64,000 nt of DNA from Saccharomonospora azurea NA-128 (GTDB lineage Bacteria > Actinomycetota > Actinomycetes > Mycobacteriales > Pseudonocardiaceae). Position numbers and translations under genes: made by a program. The stretch lies in contig NZ_CM001466.1 in the NCBI RefSeq assembly GCF_000231055.2, positions 3,238,398 through 3,302,397 of the forward strand. Reading direction: 5' to 3'. The notes beneath the pieces were generated by a model. It did no database searches. It saw nothing but the letters and a program-made list of their open reading frames with translations, and was not told where the DNA came from. Positions 40,324-50,474 of the stretch are shown here, one piece after another. Every line of letters begins with the position of its first letter. Positions within the stretch are counted from its first letter, which is position 1.

Positions 40324-41090
40324 TGGGCATGCCTGACGAGAAGCCAGAGACCGGCGGCGAACTGTCGAGCGCCGAGCACAGTGAGCAGGGTCTGCGCCCC
40401 CAGGGCTCCGAGCCCGCGCGTCCCGTCGAGCCTGTGGTCGCGGGGCGGGAACGCCACGGCATGTTCGGGGTCTCCGGGAGCGGTGACACCTCGGGTTACG
40501 GCGGCCTCCGGCTGCCCGCGTACTCGCCGCCGCCCGCCGAGCGGCCCTACGGCGGCTGGTTCGACGAGTTCGCCGACGAGTTCTTCGCGGCGTTGTCGGA
40601 CAACGGGATTCCCGCCGAGGCGATCCAGCAGGTGACGGTCGACCGCGGCGAGATCACGTTCTACGTGCAGCGCGAGCACCTCGTGGCGATCTGCCGGACG
40701 CTGCGCGACGACCCGGGCCTGCGGTTCGAACTGTGCGCGTCGGTGTCCGGTGTGGACTACGGCGTGGACGTTCCCCAGCGGCTGCACTCGGTGTACCACC
40801 TGCTGTCGATGACGTACCGGCGGCGGATCCGCCTCGAGGTCACGCTGGACGTCGACGACCCGCACGTGCCGTCCGTCGTGGACGTCTACCCGACGGCCGA
40901 CTGGCAGGAGCGCGAGGCCTACGACATGTTCGGCATCGTCTACGACGGCCACCCGGCGCTGACCCGGATCCTCATGCCGGACGACTGGGAAGGCCACCCG
41001 CAGCGGAAGGACTACCCGCTGGGCGGCATCCCGGTGGAGTACAAGGGCGCGGAAATCCCGCCTCCCGACACGCGGAGGTCCTACTCATGA
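40323..41090 (+). CDS. nuoC: NADH-quinone oxidoreductase subunit C
   Basis: 255 residues from ATG at 40323 (second ATG at 40329). The first ~65 residues are a hydrophilic extension absent from many homologues; the core runs from [12 protein letters not shown] to the signature [39 protein letters not shown]. 30-kDa-type peripheral arm subunit contacting NuoD. Overlaps nuoD by ATGA. Confidence 0.96.
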   Translation: MGMPDEKPETGGELSSAEHSEQGLRPQGSEPARPVEPVVAGRERHGMFGVSGSGDTSGYGGLRLPAYSPPPAERPYGGWFDEFADEFFAALSDNGIPAEAIQQVTVDRGEITFYVQREHLVAICRTLRDDPGLRFELCASVSGVDYGVDVPQRLHSVYHLLSMTYRRRIRLEVTLDVDDPHVPSVVDVYPTADWQEREAYDMFGIVYDGHPALTRILMPDDWEGHPQRKDYPLGGIPVEYKGAEIPPPDTRRSYS

Positions 41091-42472
41091 CCACGAGCGA
41101 CCGCATCGCCGACGCGAGCACCGGCACGGACACGACGGCCGAGGGCAGCACGGGCGGTGCCACCGACACGCGGTACGCCGAGCACCGCGAGACCACCGAA
41201 GGTCGCGTGTACACGGTCAGCGGTGGCGACTGGGACGACGTCCTCTCCGACGCCGACCAGGCCGAACGCATGATCATCAACATGGGGCCGCAGCACCCGT
41301 CGACCCACGGCGTGCTGCGACTCGTGCTGGAGATGGAGGGCGAGACCGTCACTCAGCTCCGGTCGGTGATCGGCTACCTCCACACCGGTATCGAGAAGAA
41401 CACCGAGTACCGCACGTGGACCCAGGGCGTCACCTTCGTGACGCGCATGGACTACCTCTCGCCGCTGTTCAACGAGATGGGCTACTGCATGGCGGTGGAG
41501 AAGCTCCTCGACATCGAGGTGCCCCGCCGCGCGCAGCTGCTGCGGATCATGCTGATGGAGCTGAACCGCATCGCCTCCCACCTCGTGTACATCGCCACGG
41601 GCGGCATGGAACTCGGCGCCACCACCGCGATGACGCTCGGGTTTCGTGAGCGCGAGGAGGTCCTGCACCTGCTCGAACACCTCACGGGGCTGCGCATGAA
41701 CCACGCGTTCATCCGGCCCGGTGGGCTCGCGCAGGACATGCCGGAGGACTTCGACGAGAAGGTCACCGAGTTCTGCAAGGTGATGGACAAGCGGCTGCCG
41801 CTGTACGACAAGCTGTTCACCGGACAGCCGATCTGGCGCAACCGCCTCAAGGGCGTGGGGTACCTGCCTCTCGACGCCTGCCTCGCGCTGGGCGTCACCG
41901 GCCCGGTGCTGCGGTCGGCGGGACTTCCGTGGGACCTGCGCAAGGTCGAGCCGTACTCCGGCTACGAAGAGATCGACTTCGACGTGCCGACGTCCACCGA
42001 CGCCGACTGCTGGGCGCGCTACCTCCTGCGCGTGGAGGAGATGCACCAGTCGTTGCGGATCGTCCGGCAGGTGCAGAAGATGCTGGAGCCGGGCCCGGTG
42101 ATGGTCGAGGACCGCAAGATCGCGTGGCCGGCGCAGCTGTCCATCTCCAGCGACGGACTGGGCAACTCCCTCGAACACGTCCGCAAGATCATGGGCCAGT
42201 CGATGGAGTCGCTCATCCACCACTTCAAGCTGGTCACGGAGGGTTTCCAGGTCCCGCCCGGCCAGGTGTACACCGCCGTGGAGTCGCCACGAGGCGAGCT
42301 CGGGTTCCACGTCGTGTCCGACGGCGGCACCAGGCCGCTGCGTTGCCACGTGCGCGAACCGAGCTTCGTGAACCTGCAATCGATGCCTGCCATGGCGGAG
42401 GGCGGCCTCGTCGCCGACGTCATCGCAGCCATCGCCTCGATCGACCCGGTGATGGGGGGAGTGGACCGATGA
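41087..42472 (+). CDS. nuoD: NADH-quinone oxidoreductase subunit D
   Basis: 461 residues. 49-kDa-type subunit forming the quinone pocket with Nuo[63 protein letters not shown], and [18 protein letters not shown]-terminal ~55 residues are a Thr/Asp-rich extension. Separate from nuoC (not the fused NuoCD of enterobacteria). ATGA junctions on both sides. Confidence 0.97.
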   Translation: MTTSDRIADASTGTDTTAEGSTGGATDTRYAEHRETTEGRVYTVSGGDWDDVLSDADQAERMIINMGPQHPSTHGVLRLVLEMEGETVTQLRSVIGYLHTGIEKNTEYRTWTQGVTFVTRMDYLSPLFNEMGYCMAVEKLLDIEVPRRAQLLRIMLMELNRIASHLVYIATGGMELGATTAMTLGFREREEVLHLLEHLTGLRMNHAFIRPGGLAQDMPEDFDEKVTEFCKVMDKRLPLYDKLFTGQPIWRNRLKGVGYLPLDACLALGVTGPVLRSAGLPWDLRKVEPYSGYEEIDFDVPTSTDADCWARYLLRVEEMHQSLRIVRQVQKMLEPGPVMVEDRKIAWPAQLSISSDGLGNSLEHVRKIMGQSMESLIHHFKLVTEGFQVPPGQVYTAVESPRGELGFHVVSDGGTRPLRCHVREPSFVNLQSMPAMAEGGLVADVIAAIASIDPVMGGVDR

Positions 42473-43344
42473 CCACACCGTCGCAGCAGCCGTCGCAGAC
42501 ACCGAAGCCCGGTTCGCAGCCGGCCGAGCAGACCTACGCGGCCGCGTCGGACGACGTGGACGTCGCGGCCATCTCGCCGGTGAGCGACGACGGCGAACGG
42601 CTGCGTGAGACGCCGCCCGCCGACCCGTTCGGGCCCGACATCGACGCCGAGGCGAAGGAACTCGCCGCGCGCTATCCGCAGTCGCGCTCGGCGCTCCTGC
42701 CGATGCTGCACCTCGTGCAGTCGGTGCAGGGGTACGTGAGCCAGGAGGGCATCGCGTTCTGCGCCCGGCAGCTCGATCTCAGCGAAGCCGAGGTCAGCGC
42801 CGTCGCCACCTTCTACACGATGTACAAGCGCAGGCCGTGCGGCCAGCACCTGGTGAGCGTGTGCACCAACACGCTGTGCGCGGTGCTCGGTGGCGACGAC
42901 ATCTACAAGAAGCTGTCGGAGCACCTCGGCGAGGACGGCAAGCCCCTCGGACACGAGGAGACGTCGGGTGAACCGGGTGAGACCGGCTCCATCACGTTGG
43001 AGCACGCCGAGTGCCTGGCGGCGTGCGACCTCGGCCCGGTGCTGCAGGTCAACTACGAGTACTTCGACAACCAGACGCCCTCCTCGGCGGTCGAGCTCGT
43101 CGACGCGTTGCGGCGTGGCGAGAAGCCGCAGCCGACACGCGGCGCACCGCTGACGGACTTCCGTTCGGTGGAGCGCCAGCTCGCCGGATTCTTCCCCGAG
43201 GAAGAGGACGTGTTCCGATCCGATGTGGACGCTCCTTCGCAGGCCGTGGAGACCTTGCGAGGAGCGCAGCTCGCCGCGGATCGCGGGTGGACGGCGCCGG
43301 TGATGCCGGAGAACGCCCCGTTGCCGGAGGTGGAGGCGAAATGA
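42469..43344 (+). CDS. nuoE: NADH-quinone oxidoreductase subunit E
   Basis: 291 residues. 24-kDa-type subunit with the [2Fe-2S] cluster N1a: first pair in [12 protein letters not shown], second in [13 protein letters not shown]-terminal ~55 residues (Gln/Pro/Asp-rich) and a C-terminal ~70-residue acidic tail ending [10 protein letters not shown] exceed the core. The last bases GAGGTGGAGGCGAAATGA (43327-43344) are repeated at 43440-43457, at the start of nuoF, on either side of an inserted segment. Confidence 0.96.
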   Translation: MTTPSQQPSQTPKPGSQPAEQTYAAASDDVDVAAISPVSDDGERLRETPPADPFGPDIDAEAKELAARYPQSRSALLPMLHLVQSVQGYVSQEGIAFCARQLDLSEAEVSAVATFYTMYKRRPCGQHLVSVCTNTLCAVLGGDDIYKKLSEHLGEDGKPLGHEETSGEPGETGSITLEHAECLAACDLGPVLQVNYEYFDNQTPSSAVELVDALRRGEKPQPTRGAPLTDFRSVERQLAGFFPEEEDVFRSDVDAPSQAVETLRGAQLAADRGWTAPVMPENAPLPEVEAK

Positions 43345-43457
43345 ACGACGCTGCTTTCTCACGTTCGTGGAGCCGACCGGGGTGGGCCCCCGCTGTGGCA
43401 GATGCGTCTGCCGCAGTAGGGGAGGGTGTCCCGCAGGGCGAGGTGGAGGCGAAATGA
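43341..43457 (+). CDS. Bridging 38-codon ORF within the nuoE-nuoF insertion
   Basis: ATG at 43341 overlaps the nuoE stop (ATGA) and its own stop overlaps the nuoF ATG (ATGA), so it would be translated in relay between the two genes. Peptide begins [17 protein letters not shown] and ends GEVEAK, the last residues being a copy of the NuoE tail. Its initiation region is nuoE's own copy of GAGGTGGAGG. Probably a by-product of the insertion that preserves coupling rather than a functional protein. Confidence 0.4.
   Translation: MNDAAFSRSWSRPGWAPAVADASAAVGEGVPQGEVEAK
43345..43457. mobile_element. 113-bp insertion with 18-bp flanking direct repeat (MITE-like)
   Basis: The 18-bp sequence GAGGTGGAGGCGAAATGA occurs at 43327-43344 and again at 43440-43457, enclosing a 95-bp segment. 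Removing one copy and the segment restores a direct nuoE-nuoF ATGA overlap like the other nuo junctions. The segment contains a hairpin, CTGTGGCAGA (43393-43402) pairing with TCTGCCGCAG (43407-43416). It shares blocks GCCGACCGGG and GGGTGTCCCGCA, in order, with a sequence inside nuoG (45389-45435). No transposase or terminal inverted repeats seen; mobility is inferred. Confidence 0.6.
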
Positions 43458-44743
43458 CAGCGGATGCTTTGACCCCGGTTCTGACGAAGCGGTGGCTCTC
43501 GCCGCAGTCGTGGCGGTTGGCGACCTACGAGAAGTTGGAGGGCTACACGGCCCTGCGCAAGGCATTGTCCGGTACCCCGGAGCAGCTGGTGAAGCTGGTC
43601 AAGGACGCCGGGCTGCGGGGTCGCGGCGGCGCCGGCTTCCCGGCGGGCGTGAAGTGGTCGTTCATGCCGCCGAACGAGGACAAGCCGCACTACCTGGTGA
43701 TCAACGCCGACGAGGGTGAGCCGGGCACGTGCAAGGACATCCCGTTGATGATGGCCGACCCGCACTCGCTCATCGAGGGTTGTGTGATCGCCGCCTACGC
43801 CATGCGGTCGCATCACTGCTTCATCTACGTGCGTGGGGAGGCGTTGCACCCGATCCGCAGGCTCAACTCGGCCGTGCGGGAGGCGTACCAGGCGGGTTAC
43901 CTCGGCAAGAACATCCTGGGTACCGGTTACGACCTCGACATCACGGTGCACGCGGGCGCGGGTGCCTACATCTGCGGTGAGGAGACGGCGCTGCTCGACT
44001 CGCTGGAGGGTCGTCGTGGTCAGCCGCGGTTGAAGCCGCCGTTCCCGGCGGCCGCCGGTCTGTACGCCGCACCCACCACCGTGAACAACGTCGAGACGAT
44101 CGCGAGCGTTCCCTACATCGTCAACGGCGGTGCCGACTGGTTCCGGAAGATGGGCACGGAGAAGTCGCCCGGCCCGAAGATCTACTCGATCTCCGGGCAC
44201 GTGGAGAAGCCGGGTCAGTACGAGGCCCCGCTCGGCACGACGCTGCGGGAGCTTCTGGAGCTGGCGGGCGGCATGAAGGACGGCATCCCGCTCAAGTTCT
44301 GGACTCCGGGCGGGTCGTCGACACCGCTGTTCACCGCGGAGCACCTGGACGTGCCGCTCGACTTCGAGGGTGCGGCCGAGGCCGGGTCGATGCTGGGCAC
44401 GACCGCCGTGATGGTGTTCAACGAGACGGTGTCGGTGCCGTGGGCCGTGATGAAGTGGACCCAGTTCTACGAGCACGAGTCGTGCGGCAAGTGCACGCCG
44501 TGCCGCGAGGGCACCTACTGGCTGGCGCAGATTCTGGAGCGCATGGTCGAAGGCCGGGGCACCGAAGAGGACATCGACACGCTGCTCGACGTCTGCGACA
44601 ACATCCTCGGCCGGTCGTTCTGCGCGCTCGGCGACGGTGCCACGAGCCCCATCACCAGTGGCATCAAGTACTTCCGCGACGAGTTCGTCGCACTGTGTGA
44701 GAAGAACCGGGCGAGCTCGCCCGAATTGGTGGGAGCATCATGA
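43454..44743 (+). CDS. nuoF: NADH-quinone oxidoreductase subunit F
   Basis: 429 residues from ATG at 43454. 51-kDa-type subunit that oxidises NADH through [21 protein letters not shown] (glycine-rich FMN/NADH site), [33 protein letters not shown], and the [4Fe-4S] N3 ligands in [13 protein letters not shown] and [12 protein letters not shown]. Its start codon lies in the second copy of the direct repeat flanking the insertion. ATGA overlap with nuoG. Confidence 0.97.
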   Translation: MTADALTPVLTKRWLSPQSWRLATYEKLEGYTALRKALSGTPEQLVKLVKDAGLRGRGGAGFPAGVKWSFMPPNEDKPHYLVINADEGEPGTCKDIPLMMADPHSLIEGCVIAAYAMRSHHCFIYVRGEALHPIRRLNSAVREAYQAGYLGKNILGTGYDLDITVHAGAGAYICGEETALLDSLEGRRGQPRLKPPFPAAAGLYAAPTTVNNVETIASVPYIVNGGADWFRKMGTEKSPGPKIYSISGHVEKPGQYEAPLGTTLRELLELAGGMKDGIPLKFWTPGGSSTPLFTAEHLDVPLDFEGAAEAGSMLGTTAVMVFNETVSVPWAVMKWTQFYEHESCGKCTPCREGTYWLAQILERMVEGRGTEEDIDTLLDVCDNILGRSFCALGDGATSPITSGIKYFRDEFVALCEKNRASSPELVGAS

Positions 44744-47301
44744 CCATCGCACCCGAGGCCGCCTCGAAGGACGAGATCCCGGTTCCCGAGGGCCACGTCA
44801 AGCTCACCATCGACGGTGAGGAGGTCGTCGCCCCCAAGGGCGAGTTGCTGATCCGTACCGCCGAGCGGATGGGCACGGTCATCCCGCGATTCTGCGACCA
44901 CCCGCTGCTCGACCCGGCGGGCGCGTGCCGCCAGTGCCTGGTCGAGGTGGAGATGGGCGGGCGGCCGATGCCGAAGCCGCAGGCCGCGTGCACGATGACC
45001 GTGGCCGACGGCATGGTGGTGAAGACGCAGCGCACCTCGCCCGTCGCCGACAAGGCGCAGCAGGGTGTGATGGAGCTGCTGCTCATCAACCACCCGCTCG
45101 ACTGCCCGATCTGCGACAAGGGCGGCGAGTGCCCGCTGCAGAACCAGGCGATGGCGCACGGGCGGCCCGAGTCCCGCTTCCAGGACCGCAAGCGCACGTT
45201 CCCGAAGCCGTTGCCGATCTCGACGCAGGTGCTGCTCGACCGCGAGCGGTGCGTGCTCTGCCAGCGGTGCACGCGGTTCTCGTCGCAGATCGCGGGCGAC
45301 CCGTTCATCGACCTGCTGGAGCGCGGTGCGCAGCAGCAGATCGGCACGTCCGAGACCGCCGACGTCCTCGGAGGCCTGACGAGCGAGAATGAGGGACGCG
45401 CTCGTCGAGGCCGACCGGGTGCGGGTGTCCCGCAAGAAACGTCCGCATCCAGGACCAGCGGTGGCACGCCGTTCCAGTCGTACTTCTCGGGCAACACCAT
45501 CCAGATCTGCCCGGTGGGTGCGTTGACCAGCGCCCAGTACCGGTTCCGCTCGCGCCCGTTCGACCTGGTGTCGTCGCCGAGCGTGTGCGAACACTGCTCG
45601 GTGGGTTGTGCGATGCGCACGGACTTCCGGCGCGGCAAGGTGATGCGTCGCCTCGCCGGGGACGACCCGCAGGTCAACGAGGAATGGCTGTGCGACAAGG
45701 GCCGCTTCGCGTTCCGGTACGCCGGGGCGGCCGACCGCATCCGCCACCCGCTCGTGCGCAACCGCGACACGGGCGAGCTGGAGCGGGCCTCGTGGACCGA
45801 GGCGTTGCAGGTGGCCGCGGAAGGGTTGGCGAAGGCACGCGACGGCCGCGGAGCCGGCGTGCTGCCGGGCGGCAGGCTCACGGTCGAGGACGCCTACGCC
45901 TACAGCAAGTTCGCCAGGGTGGCGCTGCGGACCAACGACATCGACTTCCGGGCCCGGGCGCACTCGGCGGAGGAACTGGACTTCCTCGCCTCGCACGTCC
46001 TCGGCACCACGCCGGAGAACGGAGTCACCTTCGACCAGCTCGAAGCCGCGCCACTGGTGTTGTGCGTGGCGTTCGAGCCGGAGGAGGAGGCTCCCGTGCT
46101 GTTCCTGCGGTTGCGCAAGGGCGCCCGCGACAAGGGCACGAAGCTCGTCCACATCGGTCAGTGGACCACCCCGGCGGTGAAGAAGACCCTCGGCGAGTTG
46201 CTGGCCTGCGCGCCGGGCGCCGAGGCGGGCGCCGTCGACGCGCTGGCGGAGCACGCTCCCGACGTCGACGAGCAGCTGCGGGCGGAGGGCTCGGTCGTGC
46301 TCGTCGGCGAGCGGGCTGCCGAGATCCCCGGCCTGTACTCGGCGTTGCACCGGTTGTCCGAGCGCACGGGAGCCCCGATCGCGTGGGTCCCGCGGCGGGC
46401 GGGCGAGCGGGGTGCGCTCGAAGCGGGTGCTCTGCCGACGTTGCTTCCCGGCGGGGCGGCCGTCACCGACGACGCCGCCCGCGCGACGCTCGAACGCGCG
46501 TGGAACCTCGACGCCGGATCGCTGCCCGCGCAGCCGGGTCGCGACACGACGGCGATCCTCACCGCCGCCCGCAACGGCGACCTCGACGGTCTGCTGGTGG
46601 GCGGTGTGGAGCTCGCCGACCTGCCCGATCCGGAGCTCGCGCTCGAAGCCGTGCGCCGCTGCGGCTTCGTGGTCAGCCTCGAACTGCGGCCCAGCGAGGT
46701 CACCGGCCACGCCGACGTGGTGCTGCCCATCGCGCCGGTCGACGAGAAGTCGGGCACCTACCTCAACTGGGAGGGGCGCAGGCGCGAGTTCTCGGTGACG
46801 CTGGACGGCACCGGCGCGCTGCCCGACTGCCGGGTCCTCGACACGCTCGCCGTCGAGATGGACGCGGACCTGTTCACGCAGACGCCCGCCGCCGCGGCCG
46901 GCGACTTCACCCGGAGCACGAACGACCTCGCCGGAGCACCGCACGCGGCTCCCGACGTGCCGAGCCCGTCGGTGGCGTCGCCCGAGCCGGGGAAGGCGCT
47001 GCTCGCGACCTGGCGTCAGCTCCTCGACGACGGGGTGCTGCAGGACGACGAGCCGCACCTCGCGGGCACCGCGCGCCGGGTGGTGGCGAGGATCCCGCGC
47101 TCCCTGGCGGACTCGCTCGGCGACCCGGCGTCGGTGACGGTGTCCACCGACCGCGGCGCGGTGACGCTGCCCGCGGAGGTCGCCGACCTTCCCGACGGCG
47201 TCGTGTGGCTGCCGGGCAACTCGCCGGACTCGAAGCTCCGAGCCACGCTCGGGGTCGGACACGGCGCCGTGGTGTCGATCGCTGCCGGAGGTGAACGGTG
47301 A
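44740..47301 (+). CDS. nuoG: NADH-quinone oxidoreductase subunit G, with in-frame insertion
   Basis: 853 residues. N-terminal [2Fe-2S] ligands in RFCDHPLL and [10 protein letters not shown], further Cys in [17 protein letters not shown] and [12 protein letters not shown], an extra cluster region in [15 protein letters not shown], then the molybdopterin-oxidoreductase-like domain. Between QQIGTSE (residue 205) and [21 protein letters not shown] about 36 extra, Arg/Gly/Ser-rich residues interrupt a stretch that is normally short (comparison from memory). The underlying DNA (about 45356-45465) resembles the nuoE-nuoF insertion. The frame remains open, so the protein is probably still made. Confidence 0.94.
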   Translation: MTIAPEAASKDEIPVPEGHVKLTIDGEEVVAPKGELLIRTAERMGTVIPRFCDHPLLDPAGACRQCLVEVEMGGRPMPKPQAACTMTVADGMVVKTQRTSPVADKAQQGVMELLLINHPLDCPICDKGGECPLQNQAMAHGRPESRFQDRKRTFPKPLPISTQVLLDRERCVLCQRCTRFSSQIAGDPFIDLLERGAQQQIGTSETADVLGGLTSENEGRARRGRPGAGVPQETSASRTSGGTPFQSYFSGNTIQICPVGALTSAQYRFRSRPFDLVSSPSVCEHCSVGCAMRTDFRRGKVMRRLAGDDPQVNEEWLCDKGRFAFRYAGAADRIRHPLVRNRDTGELERASWTEALQVAAEGLAKARDGRGAGVLPGGRLTVEDAYAYSKFARVALRTNDIDFRARAHSAEELDFLASHVLGTTPENGVTFDQLEAAPLVLCVAFEPEEEAPVLFLRLRKGARDKGTKLVHIGQWTTPAVKKTLGELLACAPGAEAGAVDALAEHAPDVDEQLRAEGSVVLVGERAAEIPGLYSALHRLSERTGAPIAWVPRRAGERGALEAGALPTLLPGGAAVTDDAARATLERAWNLDAGSLPAQPGRDTTAILTAARNGDLDGLLVGGVELADLPDPELALEAVRRCGFVVSLELRPSEVTGHADVVLPIAPVDEKSGTYLNWEGRRREFSVTLDGTGALPDCRVLDTLAVEMDADLFTQTPAAAAGDFTRSTNDLAGAPHAAPDVPSPSVASPEPGKALLATWRQLLDDGVLQDDEPHLAGTARRVVARIPRSLADSLGDPASVTVSTDRGAVTLPAEVADLPDGVVWLPGNSPDSKLRATLGVGHGAVVSIAAGGER
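45382..45465. repeat. Element-like sequence inserted in frame within nuoG
   Basis: Contains, in the same order and strand as the nuoE-nuoF insertion, ATGA-GACGC, a TCGT..GAG stretch, GCCGACCGGG and GGGTGTCCCGCA, but lacks the ~40-bp hairpin portion between the last two. Encodes the extra ~30-36 residues of NuoG. Exact ends and target duplication cannot be fixed. Confidence 0.45.
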
Positions 47302-48704
47302 GCCCAGCGACCTCGATGGTTCCCTTCCTCGCGCAGGCCGAAGAGCCGATGACGAGGGCGGAACTGCTGGCGGACGACCCGCTGTGGTTGATCCTGCTGA
47401 AGGCCGTCGTCATCCTCCTGATCGGTCCGATCCTGACGGTGTTCCTCATCGTCATCGAGCGCAAGGTCATCGGCCGGATGCAGAACCGGCCCGGCCCCAA
47501 CCGGGTCGGACCGGGCGGTTGGCTGCAGTCGCTCGCCGACGCGCTCAAGCTGCCGTTCAAGGAACAGATCATTCCGGACACGGCAGACCGCAAGATCTAC
47601 TTCCTCGCGCCCGTCATCACCGTGGTGCCCGCCCTGGTCGGGCTCGCGGCGATCCCGTTCGGGCCCGAGGTCACGATCTTCGGCGAACGCACCGTGCTGC
47701 AGCTGATCGAACTGCCCGTCAGCGTGCTGCTGGTCCTGGCCGGCGCGTCGGTCGGGGTGTACGGCATCGTGCTCGCCGGGTGGTCGTCCGGCTCGCCGTA
47801 TCCGCTGCTCGGTGGGCTCCGCTCGGCCGCGCAGGTGATCTCCTACGAGATCGCGATGGGACTGTCGATCGTGGGCGTGGCGCTGTACGCCCAGTCGCTG
47901 TCCACCGGTGAGATCGTGGACGCGCAGGCGAGCGGCTGGTACTTCTACCTGCTCCTGCCGAGCTTCGTCATCTACCTGATCTCGATGGTCGGCGAGACGA
48001 ACCGGGCGCCGTTCGACCTGCCCGAGGCGGAGTCGGAGCTGGTCGGTGGTTTCCACACCGAGTACAGCTCGATGAAGTTCGCGATGTTCTTCCTCGCCGA
48101 GTACACCAACATGGTCATCGTCTCGGCGTTCGCCACCACGCTCTTCCTCGGCGGCTGGATGTTCCCGTTCGTGGGCCTCGACTCGCCGCTCAACCAGGGC
48201 TGGTGGCCGGTCCTGTGGTTCTTCGGCAAGATGGCCGTCCTGCTGTTCGGCTTCGTCTGGCTGCGGGGCACGCTGCCGCGGTTCCGCTACGACCAGTTCA
48301 TGAAGCTCGGCTGGAAGGTCCTCATCCCGGTCGGCCTGGTCTGGATCATGGTCATCTCCGCGATCAGGGCGCTGCGCACCGACGGCAACGTGTCCACCAC
48401 GCAGATCCTCGTCGTGGGCGGGATCATCATCGCCGTCCTGGTGCTGCTCACCCTGTTGCTGCCGGAGAAGCAGGCCCCCGAGTCGGACGCCGTACCCGTC
48501 ACCGGCAGCGACTACCCGTTGCCGCCGCTCGACCTCGCGGTGCCCACGACGACCCCGCGTCAGAAGGCGTTGAAGGCGAAACAGCGCTCGGCCCGCAAGT
48601 CCGTCGAGAACGGACAGTCGGAGGCCGAGAAGGCCGACGAAGCCGAGCGGGCGGAGCCGGCGTCGGTCACCTCAGGTAAGGAGAACAGCGATGGGGATGT
48701 TTGA
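47298..48704 (+). CDS. nuoH: NADH-quinone oxidoreductase subunit H
   Basis: 468 residues from GTG at 47298 (GTGA overlap). Eight-helix membrane subunit that holds the quinone tunnel entrance: [37 protein letters not shown], then [35 protein letters not shown]-terminal ~80-residue Lys/Glu/Ala-rich extension follows the last helix (from about EKQAPESDA) and is not part of the family core. The nuoI start lies 14 nt inside this gene. Confidence 0.96.
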   Translation: MSPATSMVPFLAQAEEPMTRAELLADDPLWLILLKAVVILLIGPILTVFLIVIERKVIGRMQNRPGPNRVGPGGWLQSLADALKLPFKEQIIPDTADRKIYFLAPVITVVPALVGLAAIPFGPEVTIFGERTVLQLIELPVSVLLVLAGASVGVYGIVLAGWSSGSPYPLLGGLRSAAQVISYEIAMGLSIVGVALYAQSLSTGEIVDAQASGWYFYLLLPSFVIYLISMVGETNRAPFDLPEAESELVGGFHTEYSSMKFAMFFLAEYTNMVIVSAFATTLFLGGWMFPFVGLDSPLNQGWWPVLWFFGKMAVLLFGFVWLRGTLPRFRYDQFMKLGWKVLIPVGLVWIMVISAIRALRTDGNVSTTQILVVGGIIIAVLVLLTLLLPEKQAPESDAVPVTGSDYPLPPLDLAVPTTTPRQKALKAKQRSARKSVENGQSEAEKADEAERAEPASVTSGKENSDGDV

Positions 48705-49257
48705 TCCCATCAAGGGCTTCGGTGTCACCTTCGCGACGATGTTCAAGAAGGTGGCCACGGAGGAGTACCCGGAGATCGGGGCCCCGGCCGCGCCGCGCTA
48801 CCACGGCCGCCACCAGCTCAACCGGCATCCGGACGGGCTGGAGAAGTGCGTCGGCTGCGAGCTGTGCGCCTGGGCGTGCCCCGCCGACGCGATCTTCGTC
48901 GAGGGCGGCGACAACACCGACGAGGAGCGGTACTCGCCGGGGGAGCGGTACGGCAAGGACTACCAGATCAACTACCTGCGGTGCATCGGCTGCGGCCTGT
49001 GCGTCGAGGCGTGCCCCACCCGCTCCCTCACGATGATCAACTTCTACGAGCTGGCGGACGACGACCGGCAGAAGCTGATCTACACGAAGGAAGACCTGCT
49101 CGCGCCGTTGCTCCCGGGCATGGAGCAGCCGCCGCACCCGATGCGCCTCGGTGACGACGAGCAGGACTACTACGTGAGGGGACCCGAGCTCGCCCGGCAG
49201 CGCGGCGTGCCTTCCGGCGAGGTGGTCGAGACGTCCGGAGAGAAGGCAGCACAATGA
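48691..49257 (+). CDS. nuoI: NADH-quinone oxidoreductase subunit I
   Basis: 188 residues from ATG at 48691, after a good AAGGAG. Two ferredoxin-type [4Fe-4S] clusters (N6a, N6b): [17 protein letters not shown] and [18 protein letters not shown]. Links the NuoG chain of clusters to NuoB. The region between the clusters contains a short acidic insert ([19 protein letters not shown]) usual in actinobacteria. ATGA overlap with nuoJ. Confidence 0.97.
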   Translation: MGMFDPIKGFGVTFATMFKKVATEEYPEIGAPAAPRYHGRHQLNRHPDGLEKCVGCELCAWACPADAIFVEGGDNTDEERYSPGERYGKDYQINYLRCIGCGLCVEACPTRSLTMINFYELADDDRQKLIYTKEDLLAPLLPGMEQPPHPMRLGDDEQDYYVRGPELARQRGVPSGEVVETSGEKAAQ

Positions 49258-50156
49258 CCACCGGGATGACGCTGACGGCGTTGACCGCGCCGCTGACGAA
49301 CACCGTGCTCGCGCAGGCCGACGCCGGTGTGTCCACGGGTGAGGCGGTCGCGTTCTGGATCCTCGGGCCGCTGGCGTTGGCCGGGGCGCTCGGCATGGTG
49401 TTCGCCCGCAACGCCGTGCACTCGGCGCTGTGGCTGGTGCTGACGATGCTCTCCCTCGGGATGCTGTACCTCACCCAGGGGGCGCAGTTCCTCGGCTTCA
49501 CCCAGATCATCGTCTACACCGGCGCGATCATGATGCTGTTCCTGTTCGTGCTCATGCTGGTGGGGCGCGAGTCGTCCGACTCGGTGGTCGAGGTGCTGCG
49601 AGGACAACGCCTGACGGCCGGTCTCGTCGGGATCGGCGTCGCCGTGTTGCTGGCCGCCGCGCTGACCCGCGCCATCGCGAACGTCACGCCCGCACAGCCG
49701 CTCGACCCGTGGAGCGAGGAGGGTGGTGGCGCCGGCGGCCTCGGCCGTCTGATCTTCACCGACTACCTGTTCCCGTTCGAGTTGACGGCGGCGTTGCTGA
49801 TCACCGCTGCGATGGCGGGCATGGTGCTGTCGTTCACCACCCGCCACATGAAGGGCGGCAAGCGCAGCCAGCGCGAACTGGTGGTCGCCCGGTTCCGTGG
49901 CGAGTACGAGCGCCCGTCGCCGAAGCCCGGCCCCGGCGTGTTCGCCACGTCGAACTCGGTGGCCACACCCGCGCTGCTGCCCGACGGGTCGGTCGCGCCC
50001 GAATCGCTGTCGGAGCTCATCGAGTCGACTCCCACGGCCAAGCTGCAGGAGCACCGCAAGCAGCTGGCCGCGGAGTCGGAGGAACCGGGCGCGAAGGCGC
50101 TCGTCGGCTCCGACACGCGTGAGGGCGCAGGCTCCGACGAGGGGGAGGACAAGTGA
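49254..50156 (+). CDS. nuoJ: NADH-quinone oxidoreductase subunit J
   Basis: 300 residues, longer than the ~200-residue family core. Five helices ([102 protein letters not shown]) followed by a ~100-residue hydrophilic Ser/Glu-rich tail in the cytoplasm. GTGA overlap with nuoK. Confidence 0.95.
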   Translation: MTTGMTLTALTAPLTNTVLAQADAGVSTGEAVAFWILGPLALAGALGMVFARNAVHSALWLVLTMLSLGMLYLTQGAQFLGFTQIIVYTGAIMMLFLFVLMLVGRESSDSVVEVLRGQRLTAGLVGIGVAVLLAAALTRAIANVTPAQPLDPWSEEGGGAGGLGRLIFTDYLFPFELTAALLITAAMAGMVLSFTTRHMKGGKRSQRELVVARFRGEYERPSPKPGPGVFATSNSVATPALLPDGSVAPESLSELIESTPTAKLQEHRKQLAAESEEPGAKALVGSDTREGAGSDEGEDK

Positions 50157-50452
50157 ACCCCACGTACTACCTGCTGCTGTCGGCACTGCTGTTCACGATC
50201 GGCGCCGTCGGCGTCCTCGTGCGCCGCAACGCCGTCGTGGTGTTCATGTGCATCGAGTTGATGTTGAACGCCGTGAACCTGTCGCTGGTGACGTTCTCGC
50301 GCATCAACGGCTCGATCGACGGTCAGGTGATGGCGTTCTTCGTGATGGTCGTGGCCGCGGCCGAGGTCGTGGTCGGGCTGGCGATCATCATGTCGATCTT
50401 CCGGACCCGGCGTTCGGCTTCGGTCGACGACTCCAACCTGCTGAAGTACTAG
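50153..50452 (+). CDS. nuoK: NADH-quinone oxidoreductase subunit K
   Basis: 99 residues, the standard length. Three helices with the proton-path Glu in [18 protein letters not shown] and [19 protein letters not shown] start overlapping the nuoJ stop. Confidence 0.97.
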   Translation: MNPTYYLLLSALLFTIGAVGVLVRRNAVVVFMCIELMLNAVNLSLVTFSRINGSIDGQVMAFFVMVVAAAEVVVGLAIIMSIFRTRRSASVDDSNLLKY

Positions 50453-50474
50453 CCTCCAACCACAGGGAACTACC

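Noticed and set aside
45356-45470. Frameshift or sequencing error in nuoG
   Set aside because: The extra segment is a multiple of three and the frame continues cleanly into conserved sequence, so an in-frame insertion explains it better.
44515-47262. 915-codon open frame on the minus strand
   Set aside because: Antisense to nuoG/nuoF; composition is that of a shadow frame and no domain is recognisable.
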